Assembly (NCBI GenBank): GCA_001856825.1
Contig: ATMD01000004.1
Location: 106,568-170,567 of the forward strand
DNA from: Thermoplasmatales archaeon I-plasma
GTDB lineage: Archaea > Thermoplasmatota > Thermoplasmata > Thermoplasmatales > GCA-001856825
Reading direction: 5' to 3'
Length of the DNA stretch: 64,000 bases
Part shown: positions 19,686-28,772 of the stretch, piece after piece
How positions within the stretch are numbered: position 1 is the stretch's first letter
Layout of the letters: each line of letters begins with the position of its first letter
Program-made: the position numbers and the translations under genes
Notes under the pieces: generated by a model
What the model was told of the DNA's origin: nothing
Databases searched by the model: none
Seen by the model: only the letters and a program-made list of their open reading frames with translations

Positions 19686-20336
19686 TTACCTTTTCGCGGA
19701 GAGCTCCCCAAGAATTTTAACAATGTCAGGGTCATCGAACGTTCCCATCGGCTCATAGCCCATTTCCCTCATTGTTTCCCCTGTTGGCCTGCCTATTGCA
19801 TACAGCTCCTTCCCCTTAAGCAGTTTCATTGAACGCTCCAGCGAGATTCTGAATGATTTGGATGAGCCGAATAGGACCCTCTTCACCTCTCTCAGAGGGC
19901 TGAAATCGACCTCCTCATTTTCCCTTATTTCATACGCAATAGTTATCTTGACGCTTACGCCTGCTTCCCTTAGCTGCTTGATGAATTTCTCAGACAACTG
20001 GTCGCTACCAACTATATGCACTGCCTTCTCCGATCTTATAAGCAGTTCAGCAAGACCTTCTGTGTCCTGTTGCTCGGGAACATTGCACTTTCGAGAGTAA
20101 AGCCTTTCCAGGTAGTCTGCCGTCTGCTTCCCTATGCAGTATGCCGCCTCTTCTCCAAGATTGACCTTGGACATCTTCAGTGCGATCACCCCCCGTTTTG
20201 ACGTTAGCACCAGGGGATCCTGGATTTTCCTCACATCTGAAATATCCCTGTATACAATCCTCAGAACCGGGACCTGTATCACGCCATCAATATCCATTTC
20301 AAGGGGTGCACCTACATAGGCAATCTTATGTTCCAA
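19686..20336 (-). CDS. hemD: Uroporphyrinogen-III synthase
   Basis: HemD (216 aa) closes and inverts ring D of hydroxymethylbilane to give uroporphyrinogen III. The family is poorly conserved; support comes from LTSKRGVIALK, the C-terminal YAIGRPTGETMREMGYEP segment, the two-domain length, and position directly after hemC with an 11-base overlap. Many archaea use this same gene order. The gene ends 36 bases before hemA. Confidence 0.85.
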   Translation of the reverse strand: MEHKIAYVGAPLEMDIDGVIQVPVLRIVYRDISDVRKIQDPLVLTSKRGVIALKMSKVNLGEEAAYCIGKQTADYLERLYSRKCNVPEQQDTEGLAELLIRSEKAVHIVGSDQLSEKFIKQLREAGVSVKITIAYEIRENEEVDFSPLREVKRVLFGSSKSFRISLERSMKLLKGKELYAIGRPTGETMREMGYEPMGTFDDPDIVKILGELSAKR

Positions 20337-21171
20337 GTATATCCCTCATTTTACCTATGTCTGATTCCTCTACCCTTTCCTTGAACGCCAGGTCATATCT
20401 TCTATCCTCATTAGCATATGCAAACTTCACCAATTTCTGGGAACTGATGGCCCTGATGCTTGCGGCAAGATTGCACCCGAGCTCAAGCCTGACCATGATA
20501 TCCCTCTCCATAGATGCCTCCCACATTGCATCTTTGTCCTGAATTTTCTTTAAAATCCTCCCCAAATCACTTCCCTTTTTAGTAACTACGGCTATGAAAC
20601 CTTGGTTAGGGTCGGGGGGGCACACATCCTCGCTCAGCGTCTCCCCTGGCGGTGCGATGTTCAGTCTGTCCAACGCTGCCTTCGCGATCACCAGCGAACC
20701 TACCTCGCCACTTCCCCATTTCCTGATCCTGGTATCTATGTTGCCCCTTATATCTATGAACTTCAGGTCTCTATTGAAGAGGCCAAGGAACATCCTCCTC
20801 CTTATTGAGCTTGAACCGACTGTTCCCGAGAAATTTCTAATTTGAGTGTTGGATACGAAATAATCCCTCGGGTCTGCACGCTTGGAGTAGTAGCTGATCT
20901 CAAGTTCAGGGCCAATATCGTTAGGAATATCTTTTGCAGAGTGCACCGCTGCATCAACCTCACCTTCCACTACCTTCTCATTCAGCCTCTTAACGAACAC
21001 CCCCTGTTCATCCATCTTATATAGTGGGGTACGGGTATCACTCTCTCCATGTGACCTTATCTCGACCGGACTGCACTTGATACCCTGTGCTGCCAGTAAA
21101 CTTGATATTATGTCATACTGAACGAGTGCAAGCCTTGATCCCCTCGTAGCAATCTTCAGGTTCCCTTCCAT
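20326..21171 (-). CDS. hemC: Hydroxymethylbilane synthase (porphobilinogen deaminase)
   Basis: HemC (281 aa) polymerises four porphobilinogens. It begins with LKIATRGSRLALVQ, has the catalytic aspartate in VHSAKDIPND (D81), the arginine-rich GSSSIRRRMFL and RGNIDTRIRK segments, and the dipyrromethane-cofactor cysteine C233 in LELGCNLAASIRA. It is slightly short compared with the usual 300-310 residues. The start overlaps the end of hemL by 16 bases. Confidence 0.95.
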   Translation of the reverse strand: MEGNLKIATRGSRLALVQYDIISSLLAAQGIKCSPVEIRSHGESDTRTPLYKMDEQGVFVKRLNEKVVEGEVDAAVHSAKDIPNDIGPELEISYYSKRADPRDYFVSNTQIRNFSGTVGSSSIRRRMFLGLFNRDLKFIDIRGNIDTRIRKWGSGEVGSLVIAKAALDRLNIAPPGETLSEDVCPPDPNQGFIAVVTKKGSDLGRILKKIQDKDAMWEASMERDIMVRLELGCNLAASIRAISSQKLVKFAYANEDRRYDLAFKERVEESDIGKMRDILGT

Positions 21172-22343
21172 ATCTTTCTCGCTTCCTCCCCAAGGAGCTC
21201 GAATGCTTCCTTCACATCTTTTTCTGCATGCTCAAAACTTATGAATATCGTCTCATCATAAGAGGGTGCAATGAATATCCCAGCATCCAGGGCTTTCTTA
21301 AACAATTTGAAATAAAGATCCTTCCTGGACCTTAGTGCATCAGAAGCCTTCTCCACACTTCCGTCAGTGAAGAAAATGGAAAGCATCCCGGTTTGTGAAT
21401 TAACTGGCAAGCCTGATTCAGTTAGACCCCTCCTTGCGATATCCGTTAGCCTTTCTAGATGGGAATAATCCTTTTTGGACAGGATTTCAAGTGTTTCAAG
21501 GCCCGCGGCCACAGATACTGGGTTTCCTGAGAAGGTACCCGCCTGGGGGAATGATCCTGACGGCCTCACTTCCTTCATTATATCCTCTTTCCCCCCGTAA
21601 GCTGCAAGTGGTAAACCTCCACCGATGATCTTTGCAAATGTTGCCAGATCGGGTTCCAGTTTCAAGTGCCGATAGTATGGATAGAAACCTGTCCTGTACC
21701 CTGTGATTACCTCGTCAAAAATCAGCAGTGTGCCTGTCCTTTCCGTTATCTCCCTTACGTTTTCAAGGAAATTCTCCTCGGGAGGAATCACGCCTATGTT
21801 ACCCATCACGGGCTCTACGATGAAACATGCGTAATCCCTCGTGGAAAGCTTTTCCCTTAGTGCTTCCGGACTGTTGAATTCAATTGACTCAACGAGATCA
21901 GAATCGAAATTGAATGGATGTGTGCCGTGATAGCCTCCCATTACCTTCAGCACCTTCCTCCTACCCGTATGGTACATTGCCAGCCTAATTGAGTGCATCG
22001 TTGCCTCAGTCCCTGAATTGACCAGCCTGACCTTATCCAGATTTGCTGATCTCGTCAGTGACTCACCTAACTTGACCTCTAGCTCAGTTGGAGCGCCGAA
22101 AACCGTTCCCTGCTTGACAGTCTCCATAATCCTCCCGACGACTCTGTTGGGAGAGTGGCCGAGGATTAGCGGGCCGTATGCGAGAAGGAAATCCTGGTAT
22201 GACTTCCCATCCACGTCCCATATCATTGCTCCTTTCCCCCTGCTTATGAACCTAGGATACGGAGGGTAGTATCTTACAGGGCTGTTCACCCCCTTCGGGA
22301 ACACCCTGGTTGACCTTTCAAACAGGTCTTTGCTGTGCTTCAG
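21156..22343 (-). CDS. hemL: Glutamate-1-semialdehyde 2,1-aminomutase
   Basis: HemL converts glutamate-1-semialdehyde to 5-aminolevulinate with PLP. The PLP lysine lies in ATFAKIIGGGLPLAAYGG, with NSGTEATMHSIRLA and FDEVITGYR also clear. The first usual start codon is GTG at 22304, but conserved N-terminal sequence (KHSKDLFERSTRVFPKG) continues upstream to a CTG at 22341-22343. That CTG overlaps the previous stop as CTGA and follows a Shine-Dalgarno-like GGGGTG by five bases, so I extend the gene to it. This gives 395 residues, still a little short for the family. Confidence 0.9.
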   Translation of the reverse strand: MKHSKDLFERSTRVFPKGVNSPVRYYPPYPRFISRGKGAMIWDVDGKSYQDFLLAYGPLILGHSPNRVVGRIMETVKQGTVFGAPTELEVKLGESLTRSANLDKVRLVNSGTEATMHSIRLAMYHTGRRKVLKVMGGYHGTHPFNFDSDLVESIEFNSPEALREKLSTRDYACFIVEPVMGNIGVIPPEENFLENVREITERTGTLLIFDEVITGYRTGFYPYYRHLKLEPDLATFAKIIGGGLPLAAYGGKEDIMKEVRPSGSFPQAGTFSGNPVSVAAGLETLEILSKKDYSHLERLTDIARRGLTESGLPVNSQTGMLSIFFTDGSVEKASDALRSRKDLYFKLFKKALDAGIFIAPSYDETIFISFEHAEKDVKEAFELLGEEARKIWKGT

Positions 22344-22846
22344 AAGAACACCCCTGCTAGAATTTCAGCTATCAATATTATCACCACCATAAGGGCGACT
22401 GTTATGAACGAAAGAAGGTGGGATATCCTTCTCATCCTCTTTAGTTCGTCAAATTTCCCGGCCTCTGCCAGCTTCGGGAACTTCTTGCCGTGCCAGAGGT
22501 TGTTACCGTATAGGATTCCATACATCAATGCAACTGCAACAATCTTGACTGTGAGGACATACCCCCACTGCGTATGAATGGCACTTCCAAAAGAAGTGAA
22601 ATACAAAGGGCGATAAAGGAAAACGAGGAGCAACCCGGTCAGAGTGAGAAGAATGATGGATACGTTCGTCCAGAGGGCATATTTCTTCCCCATGACCGTC
22701 ATGAACCTAGTCCTCTGCTTCTCTTCAGGGATGGCTATGCTGCTCGCGGGCCACACTATCACCCACACAAATATGGATGAACCAACAAGAAATATGGCGC
22801 AGATTACGTGAATGAAAAGGATCGTAATCATCAATAGGTCATACAT
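22340..22846 (-). CDS. Four-helix membrane protein, CopD/HemJ-like, in the heme cluster
   Basis: A 168-residue protein with four predicted membrane helices (about residues 4-32, 58-80, 92-112, 142-166). The first helix contains a histidine (LFIHVICAIFLVG) and a basic loop joins helices 3 and 4. It resembles small CopD-type proteins and, more loosely, HemJ, the membrane protoporphyrinogen oxidase with a similar topology. It sits between an AhbD-like radical SAM gene and hemL. A role as porphyrinogen oxidase is therefore plausible but unproven; transport of copper or heme is the alternative. Confidence 0.6.
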   Translation of the reverse strand: MYDLLMITILFIHVICAIFLVGSSIFVWVIVWPASSIAIPEEKQRTRFMTVMGKKYALWTNVSIILLTLTGLLLVFLYRPLYFTSFGSAIHTQWGYVLTVKIVAVALMYGILYGNNLWHGKKFPKLAEAGKFDELKRMRRISHLLSFITVALMVVIILIAEILAGVFF

Positions 22847-22858
22847 ATGAAAACCGAA

Positions 22859-23989
22859 TCACGTGGCGCTATTCAAAGCTTTCATGGCCTTTGGGACGTA
22901 AGAACAGCGCGGGTCCTCCTGGAACATGTCGCCGTAATAGCTGTACGCCCTAGACCTTGAGCCGCCGCAAATGTCAGAATATTCACATGCACCGCATCTT
23001 CCCTTGAAATTACTCGAGTCCCTAAGCTTCACGAGTGTTTCGTTGTTCCTGTAAATATCCGCAATTGACCTCTCTTTCACGTTCCCCAGCTTGATTGGAA
23101 GGAATCCTGATGGATTCACGTCACCATTGTGTGAAACGAATATCACGCCCTTTCCATCCCTCGTCTGGCTTGTGTGCCCCTTAGGCCTGTCTCCGGGTTT
23201 GCCCAATAGCCCTATTGTTTCTTCCACTAGGCTGGAGTATAGGTTGCCCCCCCTGTAATCGCTCTTCTCCCTCTCAATGAGTATCCTCCTGAAGAATGGC
23301 GCTTCGACTGTCCTGATCGATATGCCGTACCTTGATGCGAACTCCAGATAGTTGAACACGTCTTCATATGATTCTGAGTCAAGATCCTCCCTGTCTATTC
23401 CCCTTCCTGTTTTGATAAGCGAAAATACTTCCCACGTCTTCACTTTCGTATCGATGAGTATCTTCAAGAGCTGAGGGAGTTCGTGAACATTCCTCTTGAA
23501 TACTGTAGTATTTATCTGGAGCGTGAAACCTTCCGATATGACCTTCCTCGCAAGGTCCAAGGTCTTGTCGAACGTTCCAATGTACCCCCGTAGCCAGTCG
23601 TGGGTGTCAGATGACGCCCCATCCAGGCTCAGTGACAGGGACTTCACACCGTATTTCTTCATCATTGCGAATGCCTCATCATTCAGCAGAGGGGTCGCGC
23701 TGGGTGACATGGACGCAGGAATGCCAAGCTCCTTTGTTCTCCTGAGTATATCTTCAAGCCCCCTCTTCTTCATTATGTCTCCGCCAGTCAGTATGAGCAC
23801 AGGATACGGCATCCCGAATTCCTTCACCTGCTCAACGAACGAAAGAGATTGCTCTAACGTCATCTCGTCAGGTAGTGCATCAAGGAGTGCGGATGCTCTG
23901 CAGTGTTTGCAGGCCAGGTCGCAGGCCTTGGTAGTTTCCCAGAATATGAGTATGGGCTTTGAATTATAATCTATTGGACGTGGATTCAC
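22859..23989 (-). CDS. Radical SAM/SPASM protein, AhbD-like (TIGR04053 type)
   Basis: This 376-residue enzyme has the AdoMet cluster motif C23-x3-C27-x2-C30 (CDLACKHC), LILTGGD, and a C-terminal auxiliary-cluster set C332, C335, C341 and C362 in the context CGACEYSDICGGSRSRAY and EDPRCSYVP. This pattern is shared by AhbD, the iron-coproporphyrin decarboxylase, and by the TIGR04053 group. As first gene of the hem operon it may form heme's vinyl groups by decarboxylation. The start is GTG, 26 bases after the TATA-like TCTTAAATAG (24010-24019, minus). Confidence 0.75.
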   Translation of the reverse strand: MNPRPIDYNSKPILIFWETTKACDLACKHCRASALLDALPDEMTLEQSLSFVEQVKEFGMPYPVLILTGGDIMKKRGLEDILRRTKELGIPASMSPSATPLLNDEAFAMMKKYGVKSLSLSLDGASSDTHDWLRGYIGTFDKTLDLARKVISEGFTLQINTTVFKRNVHELPQLLKILIDTKVKTWEVFSLIKTGRGIDREDLDSESYEDVFNYLEFASRYGISIRTVEAPFFRRILIEREKSDYRGGNLYSSLVEETIGLLGKPGDRPKGHTSQTRDGKGVIFVSHNGDVNPSGFLPIKLGNVKERSIADIYRNNETLVKLRDSSNFKGRCGACEYSDICGGSRSRAYSYYGDMFQEDPRCSYVPKAMKALNSAT

Positions 23990-24009
23990 TGATGGTTGAT
24001 TAATGAATT

Positions 24010-24019
24010 CTATTTAAGA
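24010..24019 (-). promoter_or_regulatory. TATA-like box of the minus-strand hem operon
   Basis: TCTTAAATAG on the minus strand is centred about 26 bases before the GTG start at 23989, implying a leaderless transcript for the radical SAM, membrane protein and hemLCD genes. It lies in the 23990-24247 divergent region shared with hemE. Confidence 0.5.
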
Positions 24020-24218
24020 GAAACGTAACTTTGTAAGTCACTCAGCATTAATTATTCTCTTTCCCTTTACAGTTCATAAGCTATATGAAGGAAGAATTGC
24101 CGCACCGTTGCAAATTTAGGAAGGGAGGTTTCATCTGGAATATTTGACTTTTCAATCCCTCTCGTTTTAATCTTAATTTCCGGAATATTTACCATTCGGG
24201 CATGTTGGCTTAAAAATG

Positions 24219-24227
24219 ATATATACT
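24219..24227 (+). promoter_or_regulatory. TATA-like box of hemE
   Basis: GATATATAC is centred about 25 bases before the ATG at 24248. The earlier in-frame TTG at 24236 lies only about 13 bases away, so the ATG is the better start. Confidence 0.5.
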
Positions 24228-24247
24228 CCAAAACATTGAAGAGCGGA

Positions 24248-25216
24248 ATGGAAGGGAAAAAGATACTGAAGATTGCGAAGGGAGAGCTTCAGGACAACGC
24301 AGTATGGTTCATGCGGCAAGCGGGCAGGTACCTTCCAGAGTATGATTCTCTGAAGGCAGGACGCCAGTTCGTCGATTTCCTGAATGATCCCAAGGCTATA
24401 TTTGAAGTCTCTTCGCTGCCTCTCAAGTATATTGACGTCGATGCAATCGTTGTATTCACTGACATCCTGCTACCATTTACCAGAATGGGTTATAGGGTGA
24501 AGTACGAGAACGGAATTTCTGTGATAAGGGACGAAAAAGAAGAATTAGATTATTACCACTCCCTTTCTGCCGGAATTGAAAGAATTTCAGAGGGTCATCC
24601 AGAAAAGACGATAATTGGGGTGGTTGGGGGGCCATTCACAACGCTATCATACCTTTATGATGGGGGGGACGGTGGGTACCGCAAGACCAAGGAGAAGTTG
24701 ATTTCTAGTGAATTGGAAACACTGTCCTTGTTGACAGATAAGATCGTAGAATTTGCGAAGTCACAGTCAGATGCTGGAGCGGACGTGATACAGGTCTTCG
24801 ACAGCTGGGTAGGAAATGTTTCAGAGACTTTTTACATGAAACATATCAGGGAGATGGAGTCACGTTTCCTGGAAAGGATCAAGGCACTTGGAAAACCTGT
24901 AATCTTCTACAGTGAAGGGTCATCGCACCTTTACAGGCAGTTCCTGGAGCTGGAACCGGATGTATATTCAATCGACTGGAGGGTGGACCTGGATAGATTC
25001 AGGGATATATGCAATGACTGCATAGTCCAGGGGAATTTAGATCCGAACATCCTGGGGGCTGACGACAGGTACCTGAGGGATGAGACAAGAAGGATCATGA
25101 AACAGGGGAGTAAGTTCAGGGGCCACATATTCAACCTAGGCCATGGCGTGAAACCATGGACTGACTGGAAGAAATTGGCTCTCATCGCAAAAGAGGTCCA
25201 TAAATTTGAAAGGTAA
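24248..25216 (+). CDS. hemE: Uroporphyrinogen decarboxylase
   Basis: HemE decarboxylates uroporphyrinogen III to coproporphyrinogen III. The diagnostic motif AVWFMRQAGRYLPEYDSLK is near residue 20, and the C-terminal FNLGHGVKPWTDW resembles the family's FNLGHG-x-P segment; GVVGGPFTTLSYL is also present. Choosing ATG 24248 gives 322 residues; an in-frame TTG at 24236 would add four. Its end overlaps hemH by 11 bases, so both are translated from one message divergent to the other hem genes. Confidence 0.96.
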   Translation: MEGKKILKIAKGELQDNAVWFMRQAGRYLPEYDSLKAGRQFVDFLNDPKAIFEVSSLPLKYIDVDAIVVFTDILLPFTRMGYRVKYENGISVIRDEKEELDYYHSLSAGIERISEGHPEKTIIGVVGGPFTTLSYLYDGGDGGYRKTKEKLISSELETLSLLTDKIVEFAKSQSDAGADVIQVFDSWVGNVSETFYMKHIREMESRFLERIKALGKPVIFYSEGSSHLYRQFLELEPDVYSIDWRVDLDRFRDICNDCIVQGNLDPNILGADDRYLRDETRRIMKQGSKFRGHIFNLGHGVKPWTDWKKLALIAKEVHKFER

Positions 25217-26051
25217 GGCTGTAGTATTGATGTATTACGGCTTCCCGGAGAAGAGGGAGGAGATGCGTGAATACCTGAAGGATATCCTTCATGGAAGGGA
25301 GCCTCCTGAAAATCTGATCAGGGAAAATCTGGAAAAGCTAGATATCATTGGAGGGGAAACGCCTTCAACAAGGATAGTGAGGAGCATTGAGGAGAAAGTT
25401 TCACGGAGACTAGAAGGCAAGGATTACAACGTTTACCTACTATCCAAGCACTACAGGCCTTCCCTAAACGAAGCATCTAGCATTATATCGGAGCAGGAGA
25501 TATACGAGGTACCCCTTTTCCCTGTCTACTCAAAGTTCATCTTTGACAGCTACTTTGATCCAGTTGAGAGGCAGTTCAGGGGAAGGAAGATGGCTAGGAT
25601 CGTGGACATTGGGTATGAAAATGGTATGATAGATTACTATAGGAGGAAGATAAGGAAGGACAAAGGAACAATCCTTACTTTTTCCGCTCACAGCATCCCC
25701 CTTGAAGGCAACGACCCTTACTCAGAATCCATCCAGAGACTTTCAAGGACTATTGCGGGCGATGAGGAATTCATCAACATTTACCACAGCCAGGGACCAT
25801 TCCATCCTAAATGGCTCACCCCTTACCCTGAATTTTCCATCTCGTATGCGAAGGAAAATGGATACGGGAAGATACAGGTCGTCCCCATAGGTTTCATATA
25901 CGAGCATATAGAGGTGCTATACGACCTAGACTACAAACTGAAAGGGGAGGCGGCAAAGCAAGGTATAGGGTACGAAAGGGTCCAGCTGCCTAACGATTCT
26001 GATGTTGTTATAGATGCGATAACAAACCTCATAGAGAAATCAAGATTCTGA
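25206..26051 (+). CDS. hemH: Ferrochelatase (protoporphyrin or coproporphyrin)
   Basis: The 281-residue chelatase inserts iron into a porphyrin. It has the metal-site histidine H162 in TFSAHSIPLEG and the acidic helix PIGFIYEHIEVLYDLD with E233. The start is TTG, inside the end of hemE. It is shorter than the usual 310-340 residues and has no C-terminal membrane anchor or Cys cluster. Whether the substrate is protoporphyrin IX or coproporphyrin III cannot be read from the motifs; the AhbD-like neighbour makes the coproporphyrin option worth testing. Confidence 0.92.
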   Translation: MKGKAVVLMYYGFPEKREEMREYLKDILHGREPPENLIRENLEKLDIIGGETPSTRIVRSIEEKVSRRLEGKDYNVYLLSKHYRPSLNEASSIISEQEIYEVPLFPVYSKFIFDSYFDPVERQFRGRKMARIVDIGYENGMIDYYRRKIRKDKGTILTFSAHSIPLEGNDPYSESIQRLSRTIAGDEEFINIYHSQGPFHPKWLTPYPEFSISYAKENGYGKIQVVPIGFIYEHIEVLYDLDYKLKGEAAKQGIGYERVQLPNDSDVVIDAITNLIEKSRF

Positions 26052-26095
26052 TTGACTGCTTCCTCTGCCATCACAGCCCGTGGAGCGAAGGAAAT

Positions 26096-26104
26096 GATAT
26101 AGTA
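26096..26104 (+). promoter_or_regulatory. TATA-like box of the M1 aminopeptidase gene
   Basis: GATATAGTA is centred about 25 bases upstream of the ATG at 26124, consistent with a leaderless transcript. Confidence 0.45.
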
Positions 26105-26123
26105 CATGCAGCTATACTGATGT

Positions 26124-28541
26124 ATGATTGATCAGGAATTCAGGCCGTTCGCACTAACGGGGTATGAGTTTCAACTGGAAAGGGAAAAGCAGTTCAACCT
26201 GAAGAGGACTGTTATTGACATAAAGATCAATTTTGAAGAGAGGGCAATAGAAGGGAAGGTGGAATTGGACCTCAAGATGAATGCCCTTCCACAGGAATAT
26301 TTAGAGATAGACGCAACTGACATGGAGATATATAACGTATCAGTCAGGGGCGTGCCCAGGAGCTTTGATACATATACCGACAGAATAGTGGTCCATGGCG
26401 ATTTCAGGGCTTTTTCTGATTACATCATAACCATCACCTATAAGTCCCACCCCAAGAGGGGTGGGTATTTTGTTGATGACGAGGGAGGACTGCAATTCTG
26501 GACTCATGGCGAGAGCACTGACAACCACGCGTGGTTCCCATGCTTTGACTACCCGAATACAAGAAGTGCTTATGAGATAAGGGTCACCGTACCCAGGGAT
26601 TATGTTGTCATAAGCAACGGCACCCTTTCCGGCAGGGTTGATGGCGATTTCTCAACTTTTATCTTTAAGGAAGATTTCAGGTTCCCTGCTTATCTTGTGA
26701 GCGTTATAGCGGGAAAATTCAAATCAATAAGGCAGGAATGGGAGGGTATACCGATAACATCATACTTCCTTCCTAAATTTGAATCGCTTGCAGAGAGATC
26801 GTTCCAGAACTCAAAGGACATAATGGAATTCATAAGCCAGAAGACCGGTGTGAAATACCCGTATTCAAAGTATGACCAGACCTGCGTGTCACAATTTGTA
26901 ATGGGAGGAATGGAGAACATAACTGCAACGACGCTGACTGATAGAACTCTTCACAACGAGGTGGCCCACCTAGACTACCAGTCTGAGTCCCTGGTCTCCC
27001 ACGAGATGGCTCACCAGTGGTTCGGTGATTATGTGACATGCAGGGATTGGTCCCAGGCATGGCTGAACGAGGGTTTCGCAACCTTCATTGCTCTCTTATA
27101 TAGTGAAAGATTGAACGGAAAGGATGAATTCCTCGTCCAGGTGGAGAACACCAGAGAGATATACCTACAGGAATATTCCGAAAGATACGGAAGACCAATA
27201 GTGGAGAGGAAGTACAAGGAGCCTGAAGAGCTGTTCGACAGGCACCTGTACCAGAAGGCCTCCCTATTCCTGAGGTACCTGAACTTCTATCTTGGCGACA
27301 AGACGTTCTGGTCTGGAGTTAAAGAGTACCTGGAAGAGAACAAGATGAACGGAGTGTCGACTGAGGATTTCAGGAAGGCTATTTCAAATGCATCAGGTTT
27401 CTCACTTGACAGGGTATTCCATCAATTCATTGAAGAGGCAGGGCATCCTGAATTCAAGGTTGAGGAATTGCATGCAAGGGGAAGTGTGCAGATTAAGATT
27501 ACACAGACCGGAAGGTTGTTCAATTTGAGGGTACCAGTAAGGGTCTACCTGGAAGGAAAGAAGGAGGATGTGAACATCCAAATAGACGGTAAGCTTACGC
27601 AGCTTGAATTTGACAGGAAGACTTACAGAGCATTCTCGCTTGACCCGGAGAGCAATGTGCTGAGCACAATAAGAACGGAACTGTCGAGGGAGACGTATCG
27701 CTACCTTCTCCGTCATGGGGAAAGCATAATAGAAAGGGCAAGGGCAGCTGCTGGGCTAGAAAAATTCGGGATATCAGAAATTCCCTTCCTCATGGAATCG
27801 TTTGATGAAGAGAAGTTCTGGTATGTCAAAGGGAAGATAGCGGATTCGGTATCTAGAATTGGAGGAGAAAAGGCATCTCATTCCATAAGAAAGATGCTTG
27901 ATGACGCTGACTATAAAGTGAGAAGGGAAGTTGTAAAGGCAGCCTCAAACCTGAATGACGAGAAATTGTTAGGCAAGATGACGGAGATGTTTGAGAAAGA
28001 GGAGGGGTATAGACTGAAGGCAAATCTCATACAGAGTGCACAGAAAATTGGTGATGAAAAGGCGAAGGGGCTGCTTCTCAAGGGACTGGAGACAGAATCT
28101 TATGATAGCATGGTAAGAGTTGCATCCCTGAACGCACTCGGTGAGCTTGGAGAAATTTCGACGCTGGCAGATGTTAAGAAATATTTTGGCAAGGGATACG
28201 ACTGGCAAACAAGGTCTGCCGCCATTTCAGCGATATCGAAATTCTACTGGAAAGACCGCTCTGTTGCAAAAATCCTAATGAGGGCACTGGAGGATGAATA
28301 TTTCAGGGTCAGGCAAAGTGCTGCAAATGGTATCAAAGACACGAGAGACCAGCAGCTGATTTCCAAACTGTCAATATATCTTTCAAAGGAAACTGATGGA
28401 TTTGTAAAGAGAACAATGAGGGAGGCGCTTGAAACGAGGGACCAAGCGGTACCTGAATATTTCAAATCTGTAAAGGAAGAACTGGATAAACTAAAGGAGA
28501 GGGTCACTAAACTCGAAGCGAAGAAGATATCGAGGAAGTAG
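26124..28541 (+). CDS. M1 family zinc aminopeptidase with C-terminal HEAT repeats
   Basis: An 805-residue metallopeptidase that removes N-terminal residues from peptides, probably cytosolic since no signal peptide is seen. The exopeptidase motif GGMEN is at 261-265, the zinc site HEMAH at 293-297, and the third ligand E316 in WLNEGFAT. From about residue 535 to 780 helical HEAT-like repeats follow (for example HSIRKMLDDADYKVRREVVK, LMRALEDEYFRVRQSA). In Thermoplasma, M1 enzymes F2 and F3 trim products of the tricorn protease; this protein may do the same, but its tail looks more HEAT-like than those. Confidence 0.9.
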   Translation: MIDQEFRPFALTGYEFQLEREKQFNLKRTVIDIKINFEERAIEGKVELDLKMNALPQEYLEIDATDMEIYNVSVRGVPRSFDTYTDRIVVHGDFRAFSDYIITITYKSHPKRGGYFVDDEGGLQFWTHGESTDNHAWFPCFDYPNTRSAYEIRVTVPRDYVVISNGTLSGRVDGDFSTFIFKEDFRFPAYLVSVIAGKFKSIRQEWEGIPITSYFLPKFESLAERSFQNSKDIMEFISQKTGVKYPYSKYDQTCVSQFVMGGMENITATTLTDRTLHNEVAHLDYQSESLVSHEMAHQWFGDYVTCRDWSQAWLNEGFATFIALLYSERLNGKDEFLVQVENTREIYLQEYSERYGRPIVERKYKEPEELFDRHLYQKASLFLRYLNFYLGDKTFWSGVKEYLEENKMNGVSTEDFRKAISNASGFSLDRVFHQFIEEAGHPEFKVEELHARGSVQIKITQTGRLFNLRVPVRVYLEGKKEDVNIQIDGKLTQLEFDRKTYRAFSLDPESNVLSTIRTELSRETYRYLLRHGESIIERARAAAGLEKFGISEIPFLMESFDEEKFWYVKGKIADSVSRIGGEKASHSIRKMLDDADYKVRREVVKAASNLNDEKLLGKMTEMFEKEEGYRLKANLIQSAQKIGDEKAKGLLLKGLETESYDSMVRVASLNALGELGEISTLADVKKYFGKGYDWQTRSAAISAISKFYWKDRSVAKILMRALEDEYFRVRQSAANGIKDTRDQQLISKLSIYLSKETDGFVKRTMREALETRDQAVPEYFKSVKEELDKLKERVTKLEAKKISRK

Positions 28542-28772
28542 TGCAATATAGCCAAAGATTAACTCCAATTTATTTTCCATTAGAACGCCATTCTGCGGAA
28601 GAAAGGGCAAGTATAACCTTCTTTCCCATTTCCTATATTTCGATCAGGTAGGCCGGCCAAACTGGTGTTTTACAAAAAGCAATGTAGAACGATTTGACGC
28701 TAAATTCTACAGAGATAGAGACTTCCGGTAAAGTAAGGGTGTAATGAATTAAAAGAAAAATAATAAAGAAAA

